Below are positions 50,359 through 58,210 of a DNA stretch of 64,000 nucleotides, piece by piece; position 1 is the stretch's first letter; every line of letters starts with the position of its first letter. The notes under the pieces were generated by a model, which worked only from the letters and a program-made list of their open reading frames with translations, was not told where the DNA came from and did not search any database. The translations under genes and the position numbers were made by a program. Source of the stretch: Archangium sp. (GTDB lineage Bacteria > Myxococcota > Myxococcia > Myxococcales > Myxococcaceae); NCBI GenBank assembly GCA_030695565.1, contig JAUYRZ010000082.1, forward strand, positions 1 through 64,000, in the 5' to 3' direction.

Positions 50359-51738
50359 CTACGGGCGCGGAGGAACGCTGCCGCCGCCCGAGCCGGAGTC
50401 GCTCCCGCTGCTGCACACGAACGCGTCGCAGGGCAGGCAACCACCCTGGCCGTCGTCGCGGCACTCGAGCGTGCAGGCCAGCTCGATGACGGTGCAACCC
50501 ACCGCGCCGCAGGTGAAGCGGTCGAGACCTTCGCAGCGGTCGACCGGCTGCACGGGCACGCACGCATCGGGCGGCGCGTTGCAGGGCAGGCAACCACCGT
50601 TGCCGTCGTCGATGCACACCGCGGGGCAAGCCCAGCTCTCCACCTGGCACCGGCCGTCGAGGCTGCAGCTGGCGAGGTCACGGCTGCCGCACTCATCGGG
50701 AACCGGCGCGGGCACGCACGCAATCGGAGGCGCGTCGCACGGCTCACAACCGCCGTGGCCGTCGGGCTTGCAGATGGCCGGGCACGCCCACGCCTGCACC
50801 ACGCAGCGGCCGTCGACCTCGCACGCGGTGAGGTCGCGGCTGCCGCAGTGATCGATCGGCGTCACCGGCACGCAGCGCACGGTCGGGTTGGCGCACGGAG
50901 GGCAGCTGCCGTCGGGCGAGCAGGCCACGTCGCAGACCGGGCCAGACTCGAGCACGCAGCGGCCGTCGAGGCTGCACACGTTCGCGTCACGGGCGCCGCA
51001 CTCGTCGACCGGCGTCACGGGCACGCAGCGGGGCGCCGAAGGGGGCGCGCAGGGCGAGCAGTCGCCACCGGGGGCGCAGAACGCCTCGCACGCGCCGACG
51101 CCCGGCTCGAGCACGCAGCGGCCATCGATGCTGCACACGTTCGGGTCGCGGTGGGCGCACACGTCGGGGGGAGGCAGCGTCACGCAGCGGGTCGAAGGCG
51201 TGGGCGGCGTGGCGCAGCGGCAGTTGCCGGCCGAATCGCACTCCGCGAAGCAGGCGGCGTCGGTGGTGGCGAGGGTCTCCAGCGCGCAGCCCGGCCGCGC
51301 GAGGCACACGTCGGGGGTCAGCTGTTCACACGGCGTCGGCGGGCGGTTCACGCAGATGCCTGCGCGGCGGGGCGCGGGGAGGGAGAACCCGGAGCCTCCG
51401 GTGGCGAGGTCGTCGGCCGGAGCGGCCACCACGCAGCGGGCATCGGCGGCACAAGCGACGAGGGAGAGCTGGCCGCAATCGAACGGAAGAGGCGTCGGGG
51501 TGGGCCGGCAGGTCTCTTCACCGACGCAGGGCCGACAGCCGCCGTGACCGTCGTCGATACAGATGGCCAGGCACACGGTGGGGGCCGGCTCACAGCCCAC
51601 GGTCGCATCGCAGGCGCGGGGGTTGAGGCCTTCGCAGGCGGTGATCAACCCGTCGCGGTTCTCATCCCAGGGAACGTCGCCCGTCGCACCACACGCCGTG
51701 AAAATCGCCATCGTCGCCAACATGAGGGTCTGTCGCAT
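50359..51738 (-). CDS. Cys-rich tandem-repeat lipoprotein
   Basis: The product has 459 aa; start ATG 51738 gives a lipoprotein signal (MRQTLMLATMAIFTAC). The mature part is about six or seven tandem units of ~60 residues with a shared pattern: C-(D/E)-x-R-D-x-N-x-C-S-x-D-G-R-C-V-x-E, then C-x-P-D-G-x-C-x-P-C, then C-V-P-V-x-P. Every unit has about eight Cys, so a disulphide-rich, rod-like surface protein is expected. I do not recognise a named domain. A calcium-like DENRDGLITACE segment opens the mature part. Function unknown, perhaps surface adhesion. Confidence 0.8.
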   Translation of the reverse strand: MRQTLMLATMAIFTACGATGDVPWDENRDGLITACEGLNPRACDATVGCEPAPTVCLAICIDDGHGGCRPCVGEETCRPTPTPLPFDCGQLSLVACAADARCVVAAPADDLATGGSGFSLPAPRRAGICVNRPPTPCEQLTPDVCLARPGCALETLATTDAACFAECDSAGNCRCATPPTPSTRCVTLPPPDVCAHRDPNVCSIDGRCVLEPGVGACEAFCAPGGDCSPCAPPSAPRCVPVTPVDECGARDANVCSLDGRCVLESGPVCDVACSPDGSCPPCANPTVRCVPVTPIDHCGSRDLTACEVDGRCVVQAWACPAICKPDGHGGCEPCDAPPIACVPAPVPDECGSRDLASCSLDGRCQVESWACPAVCIDDGNGGCLPCNAPPDACVPVQPVDRCEGLDRFTCGAVGCTVIELACTLECRDDGQGGCLPCDAFVCSSGSDSGSGGGSVPPRP

Positions 51739-51862
51739 GCGCCCCCCCTGTGCAGGTGGGATGCCGAGGTGAAATCCCAAGGCTCTCGCATACCTGGCGA
51801 GCGACAGCGGCGAGATCCTCAGAGAGCCGTGAGCGGCGATCCGCAGATTTCCGTCGCCCGCC

Positions 51863-52450
51863 TCAGTCGGTGCTCTCGCCCCAGGGGCTGGCGGTGGTGG
51901 TGACCTTCTGGAGCTCCCACGCGGCCAGTGCATCGACGCAGCGATCGAGCTCGCTGGTGAGCGAACGCGCGCGTTTCGAAGCGAGGTAGACCTCCGCGAA
52001 GTCCTTCAGGCGGGCGCCGAGGAAGAGGCGCGCCAGGGTCACTTCGCTCTGTTCGAAGAACTCCACGAAACGCAGGGCGAAGCCGGTGCGGCCCTGGCCA
52101 TCACGGCCGGCACTCTCGGTGCGGATGATCTCGGCCCGCGCGAGCACCGGATCTTCTTCGGGGTCGAGCGCGAAGCTGGCGCGCACCTCGGTGCCCACCG
52201 GCAGGAAGAAGGTCGACTCGAGGAAAGCGCCGCTGACCGACACGTTGCCTGAACGCAGGGTGGCCTCGAAACGCAGGTCATCGCCTTCCCCCACCCAGAG
52301 CCGGAAAGGCACGGTCATCTTCGCGCGGGGAAACTGGCGGTGCTCCGGGCCGTCGTGCGGATCGAGCTGAGGAGTGTGCGCAGGCCTCGCGGTGGCAGCA
52401 GTCGACCGGGTGACGACAGGGGGCGGAACCGGCTTCTTCAGCGTGGCCAT
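51863..52450 (-). CDS. PilZ-domain protein
   Basis: The product has 195 aa. The c-di-GMP binding motifs of PilZ are present: RQFPRAK (RxxxR, residues 38-44) and a (D/N)-x-S-x-x-G-type strand in NVSVSGAFLES. A Pro/Thr-rich N-terminal tail precedes, and a helical C-terminus follows (ARLFLGARLKDFAEVYLASKRARSLTSELD). PilZ proteins are c-di-GMP receptors that regulate motility, exopolysaccharide or, in myxobacteria, other behaviours. No signal peptide. Partner unknown. Confidence 0.85.
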   Translation of the reverse strand: MATLKKPVPPPVVTRSTAATARPAHTPQLDPHDGPEHRQFPRAKMTVPFRLWVGEGDDLRFEATLRSGNVSVSGAFLESTFFLPVGTEVRASFALDPEEDPVLARAEIIRTESAGRDGQGRTGFALRFVEFFEQSEVTLARLFLGARLKDFAEVYLASKRARSLTSELDRCVDALAAWELQKVTTTASPWGESTD

Positions 52451-52596
52451 GCCCGGCTCTTCAGCACAGAGCCGAGGCGCCGTCAGTGGTTCATCAAACC
52501 CTCATTCGTCGCCGGGTTCGGCCTCGTTCTCGCGCGGAGGAGGCCTGCAGCGCGAGCCGGGGCATGCGCGCCACCATGGCTCAGTTCGCCGCGCCG

Positions 52597-53274
52597 TCAG
52601 CCGAGGATCTCGGCTTCGGCGAGCAGCCGCCGGGCCAGGTCACCGTCGGTCTTCTCTGACAACTCGGTGAGCAGGCGCTTGAGCGTCACCCGCCGCTCCT
52701 TCTCGACCTCGAGCGCCGCTTCGAGCGCGCTGACCCGCGCGGTCAGCTCGGCGGTGGCGTCTTCGATGCGCAGCTCCACCACGTTCTGGAAGAGATCGAG
52801 CTCGGTGCCTTTCTGAAAGGCGGTCGACTCGCTGCGGCGCAGGTTCCTTTCCATCTCGCGCAGGGCCTTGGCGAGGGCGGAGCGCTCCATCTGCACCGCG
52901 CGGTGCTTCATGGCCTGCTTCACCCGCTCGACCACCAGCATGATGCTCTCGAAGGGTTTGAGCAGGTAGTCGTCGGCGCCCAGGCGCATCGCCTCGAGCA
53001 CCGACTCGGTGTTCACGAAGCCGGTGATCACCACCCGCGCGGTGTTCTCGTACTTTTCGTTGATCAGCTTGAGCAGCTCGAGACCGCTCTTGCCCGGCAG
53101 GTTCTTGTCGGTGACCACCGCGCCGAACGTGTGTTGCTCGAGCAGCACGATGGCGTCTTCGGCGGTGAGCGCGGTCTTGGTGGGGAGCCCGGCGCGTTTG
53201 AAGCCCATGGAGAGCACGTCGAGAATCGTCTTCTCGTCATCGACCAGGAGCACCAGGTCCTGCACATCACTCAT
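52597..53274 (-). CDS. Response regulator with C-terminal coiled coil
   Basis: The product has 225 aa from ATG 53274 (the track start at 53721 is an antisense extension). The receiver domain is intact: VLLVDDEKTILDVL, phosphoacceptor Asp56 in VVTDKNLPGKSG, Thr in VVITGF, and Lys in YLLKPFE. After it, residues ~125-205 are a long charged coiled coil (RSALAKALREMERNLRRSE, LRIEDATAELTARVSALEAAL) with no DNA-binding or enzymatic output domain. This layout is common in the lineage and suggests a protein-interaction output. No cognate kinase is adjacent. Confidence 0.88.
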   Translation of the reverse strand: MSDVQDLVLLVDDEKTILDVLSMGFKRAGLPTKTALTAEDAIVLLEQHTFGAVVTDKNLPGKSGLELLKLINEKYENTARVVITGFVNTESVLEAMRLGADDYLLKPFESIMLVVERVKQAMKHRAVQMERSALAKALREMERNLRRSESTAFQKGTELDLFQNVVELRIEDATAELTARVSALEAALEVEKERRVTLKRLLTELSEKTDGDLARRLLAEAEILG

Positions 53275-53454
53275 GGCCGTCAGTCTCCGCCGGGGCGCGC
53301 ACGGGCGCAACGAGCCAGTGACAGGGTGGCAGACCACTCCGGCCCGGCGCTGACAAACACGCCGATGTGCGGTGGTGAACGCACGTGAGTTCGCGGCTAG
53401 CCGAAAGACGCGTGGGGGAATGCGTTGATCTGGGAGCTGCGGGAGGGCGAGGCG

Positions 53455-53496
53455 GTGTGGAGCTCGCGGTGTGGAGTTCGCGGCGTGGGGCTCGCG
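53455..53496. repeat. 14-bp tandem repeat, three units
   Basis: GTGTGGAGCTCGCG, GTGTGGAGTTCGCG and GCGTGGGGCTCGCG follow one another directly, just after the spermidine-synthase-like gene end. A small minisatellite that could vary in copy number. It has no coding role I can support. Confidence 0.8.
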
Positions 53497-53500
53497 GCGT

Positions 53501-54178
53501 TCAGTTTCCGGTGCGTTGGGCGATGTAGATGACGTGCTTGAGCCCACCCTTGCCGGGCCGCTCATGCCGCACCTCGAAGCCCACCTTCTCCAGCCGCTTG
53601 GCGAACGCGGGATCGAACGCCTCGCCCCAGATGGCGAAGATGCCGCCGCTCTTGAGCGCACGCCGCGCGCCGTCGACGGCCTTCGAGCCATAGAGCGGAT
53701 CCTTCTTGTCCGTGCCGGCATCGGGCCCGACGTAGAGATCGATCACGATCGCGTCGAACTTCTCCTCGATCCCGCTGTTCGCGGCGCGGGTGATCGACTT
53801 GTTCACGTCTTCGATGGCCACCGTCACGCGTGGATCTTCCACGGCGCGATCGGTGAGGTGCGCGAGCGGCCCGCGGCACCATTGCTCCACCGCCGGGTTC
53901 AGCTCGGCGACCACCACCTTCGCCCCTTTGGGCAGGCGATCGAGCACGGCGCGCAGCGTGTAGCCCATGCCCAGCCCCCCCACGAGCACCCGGGGTGAAG
54001 CGAAGGTCGCCAGGCGTTTGCAGGCGACCGCACCGAGCGCGACCTCCGAACGATGCGCGGTGCTCGTCATCAACACCCGGCCTGCCACCGTGATGAGGAA
54101 GTCGTGGGCATCGCGCTGCTTGAGGGCCAGGGTGCCCTCTTTCGTCTCGACCGACTCGATGGTGCGCAGCGGCTTCAT
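53501..54178 (-). CDS. Spermidine-synthase-like protein
   Basis: The product has 225 aa. The aminopropyltransferase-type Rossmann core is recognisable: RVLVGGLGMGYTLRAVLD (the GGGxG SAM/dcSAM site), then a VVVAELNPAVEQW acidic strand end, and FDAIVIDLYVGPDAG as the next Asp motif. Domain length is short and the N-terminal beta-hairpin domain of true spermidine synthase is reduced (LALKQRDAHDFLITVAGRVLM). It may be a methyltransferase or polyamine-related enzyme of unknown substrate. The neighbouring minisatellite is at its 3' end. Confidence 0.78.
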   Translation of the reverse strand: MKPLRTIESVETKEGTLALKQRDAHDFLITVAGRVLMTSTAHRSEVALGAVACKRLATFASPRVLVGGLGMGYTLRAVLDRLPKGAKVVVAELNPAVEQWCRGPLAHLTDRAVEDPRVTVAIEDVNKSITRAANSGIEEKFDAIVIDLYVGPDAGTDKKDPLYGSKAVDGARRALKSGGIFAIWGEAFDPAFAKRLEKVGFEVRHERPGKGGLKHVIYIAQRTGN

Positions 54179-54210
54179 GCGGCGTGCTTACACCGCCGCG
54201 CACCAGCGGT

Positions 54211-55494
54211 TCAGAGCTTGTTGAGCCAGGGCGAGGTGAAGGCCTCGATGGGCAGCGTGCGGCGGCCCGAGGGAGAGAGCTCCAGCCAGGCGGAGCGGTC
54301 GTGCGGAATGCCGATCACCCGCCCGTCAGGCAGGGCCACCACGCCGAGCACCGAGCGGAACATCGAGGCGCCGGGGTCGAAGGAGAGCAACGCCGGAGCC
54401 CCCGTCTGCGAAAAGCCGATGGCCTGCTCTTGTCCGAACGGCGCCGCGTAGAAGTGCCCATTGGTGGACCACGCCGCGAAGAACCAGGCGTTGGCCGCCT
54501 GCGGGCTCACCCCGGGCAACGGCGCGCCCCAGGTCAGCACGCCGGCTTCGTATCGCAGCGGCATCGCGTTCTGATGCGGGGGCGCCACCGCCTTCTCGAT
54601 GCCGGTCACCACGCCGCCCGCGTTGAAGGCGGGTGCACCCACCACCGAAGGGCGGGGCAGCAACCACACCTCGTCGGCCACGCCGTCACGACCGGGGATG
54701 ACCAGCAGGCCGGGCATGTCGAACGAAGGCCACATCACGATGTCGCCGGTGGGAAAAAGCACCGCACCCTGCGTGCGGCCGCGATCGACGGTCGGAGGAA
54801 TCGGCACGCGCGTGACGGTGCCGGTGGTGGGGTTGAGCCGCGCGATGAAGGTGGCCATGGAGGGCGCCGCGTAGACCTGGCCGTTGAGACCCAGCACGCC
54901 GCCGCGGAACTTGTCGACGCCCGCGAGCCCCGTATCGGACAGGTCGTCGCCGAACGGAGTCGCCGTGCGCGCTACCGGGTCGATGCGCAAGAAACGATGA
55001 GCGTTGCGCGGGAACGCGATGACCTTGCCATCGGGCAGCAGCACGCCGCCTTGCCAACCCTCCTCCACCGCACCGCCCGTGATGGGCCATCGTTCGCTGG
55101 TGTTGGTGGCCGGGTCGATCACCAGCACGCTGCTCTCGTTGAACGGAATGCCCACCACGCGGCCGTCGAGCAGCAACACCCCGCCCGCCCACGCGCGACC
55201 CACCGACATCGGGCTCACCGGCATCCAGCGGCCCGTCACGCTGGCGCTCGTCGGAGGCGCCGAGATGACCGCTTCCACCGCGGCCCAGGTCCAGGGCAGG
55301 CCGCTGTCGACGATCAGCTCACCCGCATCGCGGCGGTGGATCTCGAAGAGCCCCGCATCACCGCCGCCATCGAAGGTCACCACCCCGCTGTCCTCCTCAC
55401 CCGAGTCGGGCAGCGCGGGCGGCACCGGTGGAGAACACGCCATCGTGATGGCGACGAACCCTGAGAGCAGCAGCACTTTTCTCGCGTTGTTCAC
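54211..55494 (-). CDS. Lipoprotein with beta-propeller-like repeats
   Basis: About 427 aa from GTG 55494. Lipoprotein signal ARKVLLLSGFVAITMAC, followed by a Pro/Asp-rich linker (PPALPDSGEEDSG). The body has repeating blocks with GGVLLLDGRVVGIP, GGVLLPDGKVIAFP, GGVLGLNGQVYAAP, GAVLFPTGDIVMWP and a last VLGVVALPDGRVIGIP, about one per 50 residues, as in beta-propeller (kelch-like) proteins. Function is unknown; probably a surface or periplasmic scaffold. An alternative longer start at 55533 (MLGSG) is possible. Confidence 0.78.
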   Translation of the reverse strand: MNNARKVLLLSGFVAITMACSPPVPPALPDSGEEDSGVVTFDGGGDAGLFEIHRRDAGELIVDSGLPWTWAAVEAVISAPPTSASVTGRWMPVSPMSVGRAWAGGVLLLDGRVVGIPFNESSVLVIDPATNTSERWPITGGAVEEGWQGGVLLPDGKVIAFPRNAHRFLRIDPVARTATPFGDDLSDTGLAGVDKFRGGVLGLNGQVYAAPSMATFIARLNPTTGTVTRVPIPPTVDRGRTQGAVLFPTGDIVMWPSFDMPGLLVIPGRDGVADEVWLLPRPSVVGAPAFNAGGVVTGIEKAVAPPHQNAMPLRYEAGVLTWGAPLPGVSPQAANAWFFAAWSTNGHFYAAPFGQEQAIGFSQTGAPALLSFDPGASMFRSVLGVVALPDGRVIGIPHDRSAWLELSPSGRRTLPIEAFTSPWLNKL

Positions 55495-55776
55495 CCCGTG
55501 AGGGTTTGCATTCCCCGCGCCGCTACCCAACACCCCGTCGATCGCGGGGCTTCGCAGGGGGCTCGGGTGCAGAAAATGCGAAGTGCGCTCAGCGGAGCGG
55601 GCGGCGCTCGGCCCCCTGGCGAACGCCGACGCGCCGGCTCATCGAGATCAAAGAGCACGGCAGCGAACATGGGGCTTCTACACCGACGGGTTCTCGAATC
55701 TGTGCGGGGCACTTCCCCCGAAAAATGACCACCGCCCACTTCTCGTCTCGCGCTGATCAGCGATAGCGTTTTGGGC

Positions 55777-56589
55777 ATGCGCGCACGCCTCATCGCTTGC
55801 CTTACGGTCCTCGCTTCCTGCAGCCAAGAGGTCGAGACCCCGAAGCCCCTGCTCGAGACCCCCGCCGAGGCTGCACCGGTCGCAGTGTCCCGCACGCCGC
55901 TCTTGCGCCCCGCCAGTGGCATCACCATCGACAACAACGGCAAGCGCTACATCTGGGCGAACAACGTGGGCGTTCAGGAGCTCACCCCCGATGGCTGGAA
56001 CACCATCCTCAGCGCTCAGGCCGTGCAGACGAACACCGTCTTCGACATTCAGGATCTCGCGGTGCTCGATGACAACCGCATCGCGTTGGTCGCGCAGAAC
56101 GAGGGGACCGTGGTGAGCCGTCAGACGGCGCAGGCGCTCAACCGCTTCTGCTACCTGCCCGGAAGTCTGCAGCAGCAAGATCGCACCGCCTGGCAGCTGA
56201 GCCGCGCGCTGGCGTTCGACGCTTCGGAGAATCGGCTCTACGTGCAGCCGCAGACCTTCACCGGCTTCGGCACCGAGGCGACCACTTCGCAGCTGGGCTT
56301 GTTCGACCCGGCGATCTCCGAGCCGCTCGAGTGGCAGTCGTTCTCAGACAAGAACTTCGCTGCGGGCGGCATGGCGGTGGTCTCGCGCCAGGGCACGTAC
56401 CTCGGCGCCGGCTCGAAGTTGTATCGCTACAACGCCGCTGAGAAGCGCTTCGACAAGTGGTGGGAGCTGAGCGGGCTGTCGATCTCCAACATCGAAGGCC
56501 TCGCCGCCGACCGCACCACCAACACCCTCGTGGTGCTCGACGGCGCGAGGCAGGAGCTGGTCGATCTGCGCCTCGACGAGATCCAGTGA
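55777..56589 (+). CDS. Lipoprotein, beta-propeller-like
   Basis: The product has 270 aa from ATG 55777. Lipoprotein signal RLIACLTVLASC (lipobox Cys), then a short linker (PKPLLETPAEAAP). The mature part contains strand-rich repeats with YIWANNVGVQELTPDGW and FDIQDLAVLDDNRIALVAQN, compatible with a small beta-propeller, and ends NTLVVLDGARQELVDLRL. No enzyme motif is seen. Its 3' end abuts the decayed beta-helix fragment. Confidence 0.7.
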   Translation: MRARLIACLTVLASCSQEVETPKPLLETPAEAAPVAVSRTPLLRPASGITIDNNGKRYIWANNVGVQELTPDGWNTILSAQAVQTNTVFDIQDLAVLDDNRIALVAQNEGTVVSRQTAQALNRFCYLPGSLQQQDRTAWQLSRALAFDASENRLYVQPQTFTGFGTEATTSQLGLFDPAISEPLEWQSFSDKNFAAGGMAVVSRQGTYLGAGSKLYRYNAAEKRFDKWWELSGLSISNIEGLAADRTTNTLVVLDGARQELVDLRLDEIQ

Positions 56590-56760
56590 GTTCGGAGCAG
56601 CTCGATTGCCTGGGGTTCGCCTCGGGGCGGCCTGACGGAGTCGCTCACGCCGGTCGCTGGGCTCTGGAAGAAGACGCTGGTTGCTGACCGCGAGCGTTCC
56701 CGCGGTCCACTGCACCTTGACGGGCTGCGGAAAGCAGAGACCGATCGCGGAAGCGCGATC
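56590..56760 (-). pseudogene. Decayed copy of the neighbouring beta-helix gene
   Basis: On the minus strand, KVQWTAGTLAVSNQ (about 56680-56721) and then, in another frame, SVFFQSPATGVSDSVRPPRG (about 56625-56678), together match QWTSGALSVSNSLFFQNPSMGVSDYVSAQR in the intact beta-helix protein just downstream. The two halves are in different frames and no start or signal is present. It is a frameshifted fragment of a duplicated gene. Confidence 0.65.
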
Positions 56761-56790
56761 GAGATCCCGCGGCGGCGTTCCAAACGCGAC

Positions 56791-56824
56791 ACCGCGCGCA
56801 GCCGATGATTTGGCTGCGCGCGGT
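56791..56824. terminator. Perfect 13-bp hairpin between convergent genes
   Basis: ACCGCGCGCAGCC pairs with GGCTGCGCGCGGT around an 8-nt loop (GATGATTT). There is no T-tract. Its place before the end of the beta-helix gene makes a bidirectional terminator or mRNA end signal likely. Confidence 0.6.
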
Positions 56825-56851
56825 GCCTGCAACTGCGCTTGGTGCGACTGA

Positions 56852-58210
56852 TCAGTTCTCGGGGTAGGCCGTCCAGCCGGCGGCCCAGTCGACCGTGCCG
56901 ACTGCGCCCACGAAGTTCGCGGTGACGTCGAAGAACCCATCATTCGGAGCCGTCGCGCCGCCCATCAACACGGGCGAATCAGACAGCGGCTTGAACGAAG
57001 GCGCCGTCAGGCTGGTGGCCGCGCCGAGCCTGGGGTCGAGGTCGAAGCGGTTGTTCAGCGAGGGCGCGGCCAGCTCGGTCGGCTCGTTGAACAGGTTGTC
57101 GGTGACGCCGCCATCGGCGCGCTGCGCGCTCACATAGTCGCTCACGCCCATCGAAGGGTTCTGGAAGAAGAGGCTGTTGCTCACCGAGAGCGCCCCCGAA
57201 GTCCACTGCGCCCTGGAAGGATTGCCATCGACCAGCAGGCCCTTGTCGGTGAAGTTCATCACCAGCACGTTGAACAACTTGCCCGCCGTGCCCGCGCGCA
57301 GAATCAGCCCGCGTGAAGGGCCCTCCGAGGCCGCGGTGTCCGGGTTCCGGCCCACCAGGGTGACGTTGTAGAGGGTCGGCGCGCTGCGCGGCATCAGGTC
57401 GGCGTTGCTGGCGTCGTTGTCGGCCTCGATGCCGTGGTTGCCTCGACCGGGGATCTGCGCGGTGATGATGAACTGGCCCTTGCCGCGCCAACCCTTGTCC
57501 CAATCCAGACCGTCGTCATCGCTGCCGGTGATGACGACGTGCTTGAGGTTCACCGTGCCACCGAAGAGCTCCACGCCGTCATCGACGCCGCGGTGCACCT
57601 GCACGAAGTCGATGGTGGTCGCGCTGCCGCACCCGTTCAAGGTGATGCCGTTGAGCTCGTTGTTGGCGGACAGCGGGCGGCCGGCGAACTCCACGCGCAC
57701 GTACTTGAGGGTGCCGCAGTCGTACGTGTCGTCGGTGCCGCCGTACTTGTTGCGCGGCTCGTCGGCGAGGCCTTCGGCGTTGTTCTCGCCGCCCATGGTG
57801 TTGATCACCGCGCGACCGAGGAAAACCAACCCGCCCCAGTCACCCTGGGGGCTGCCGCGCTGGCCGGGCGCCAGGCTGCTGGTGAAGACGATGGGCTCGG
57901 TGGCGGTGCCGCTGGCGATGAGCTTGCCGTCACGCGAGATGATCAACGCCGAAGCGGAGTCGCCCGCGATGACGGTGCCCGGTTCGATTCTGAGCGTGGC
58001 CGCCACGTAGGTCAGCTGCTTGAGCACGTAGAGGTTGTTCTTCGTCCAGGTGGTGTCGGCCGTGATGTCGGCCGTGACGTTCACCACTTCGGTCATTCCA
58101 CCGCCGCCACCACCGGCACCTCCGCCGGTTCCTCCATCAGGAGCGGGGGTCACGGGGCAAGCCAACAACAGACACGACACGACTGCAGACACGATGAGAC
58201 GCATGTTCAT
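56852..58210 (-). CDS. Parallel beta-helix lipoprotein
   Basis: About 450 aa; the start is ATG 58210 (ATGA overlap with the TonB receptor stop) or 58204 (GAGG 9 nt upstream). Lipoprotein signal LIVSAVVSCLLLAC followed by a Gly-rich linker (GGTGGGAGGGGGG). The body contains repeated right-handed beta-helix turns (TIDFVQVHRGVDDGVELFGG, TVNLKHVVITGSDDDGLDWD), as found in secreted polysaccharide-related or surface proteins. Probably co-expressed with the receptor upstream. A decayed paralogous fragment lies beside it. Confidence 0.82.
   Translation of the reverse strand: MNMRLIVSAVVSCLLLACPVTPAPDGGTGGGAGGGGGGMTEVVNVTADITADTTWTKNNLYVLKQLTYVAATLRIEPGTVIAGDSASALIISRDGKLIASGTATEPIVFTSSLAPGQRGSPQGDWGGLVFLGRAVINTMGGENNAEGLADEPRNKYGGTDDTYDCGTLKYVRVEFAGRPLSANNELNGITLNGCGSATTIDFVQVHRGVDDGVELFGGTVNLKHVVITGSDDDGLDWDKGWRGKGQFIITAQIPGRGNHGIEADNDASNADLMPRSAPTLYNVTLVGRNPDTAASEGPSRGLILRAGTAGKLFNVLVMNFTDKGLLVDGNPSRAQWTSGALSVSNSLFFQNPSMGVSDYVSAQRADGGVTDNLFNEPTELAAPSLNNRFDLDPRLGAATSLTAPSFKPLSDSPVLMGGATAPNDGFFDVTANFVGAVGTVDWAAGWTAYPEN

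Noticed and set aside
50755-51903. 382-aa plus-strand ORF over the Cys-rich gene
   Set aside because: Antisense of the repeat array; Ala/Gly/Arg-rich, no signal.
53455-53496. CRISPR-like repeats
   Set aside because: The three 14-bp units are directly adjacent with no spacers; no cas genes occur anywhere in the window.
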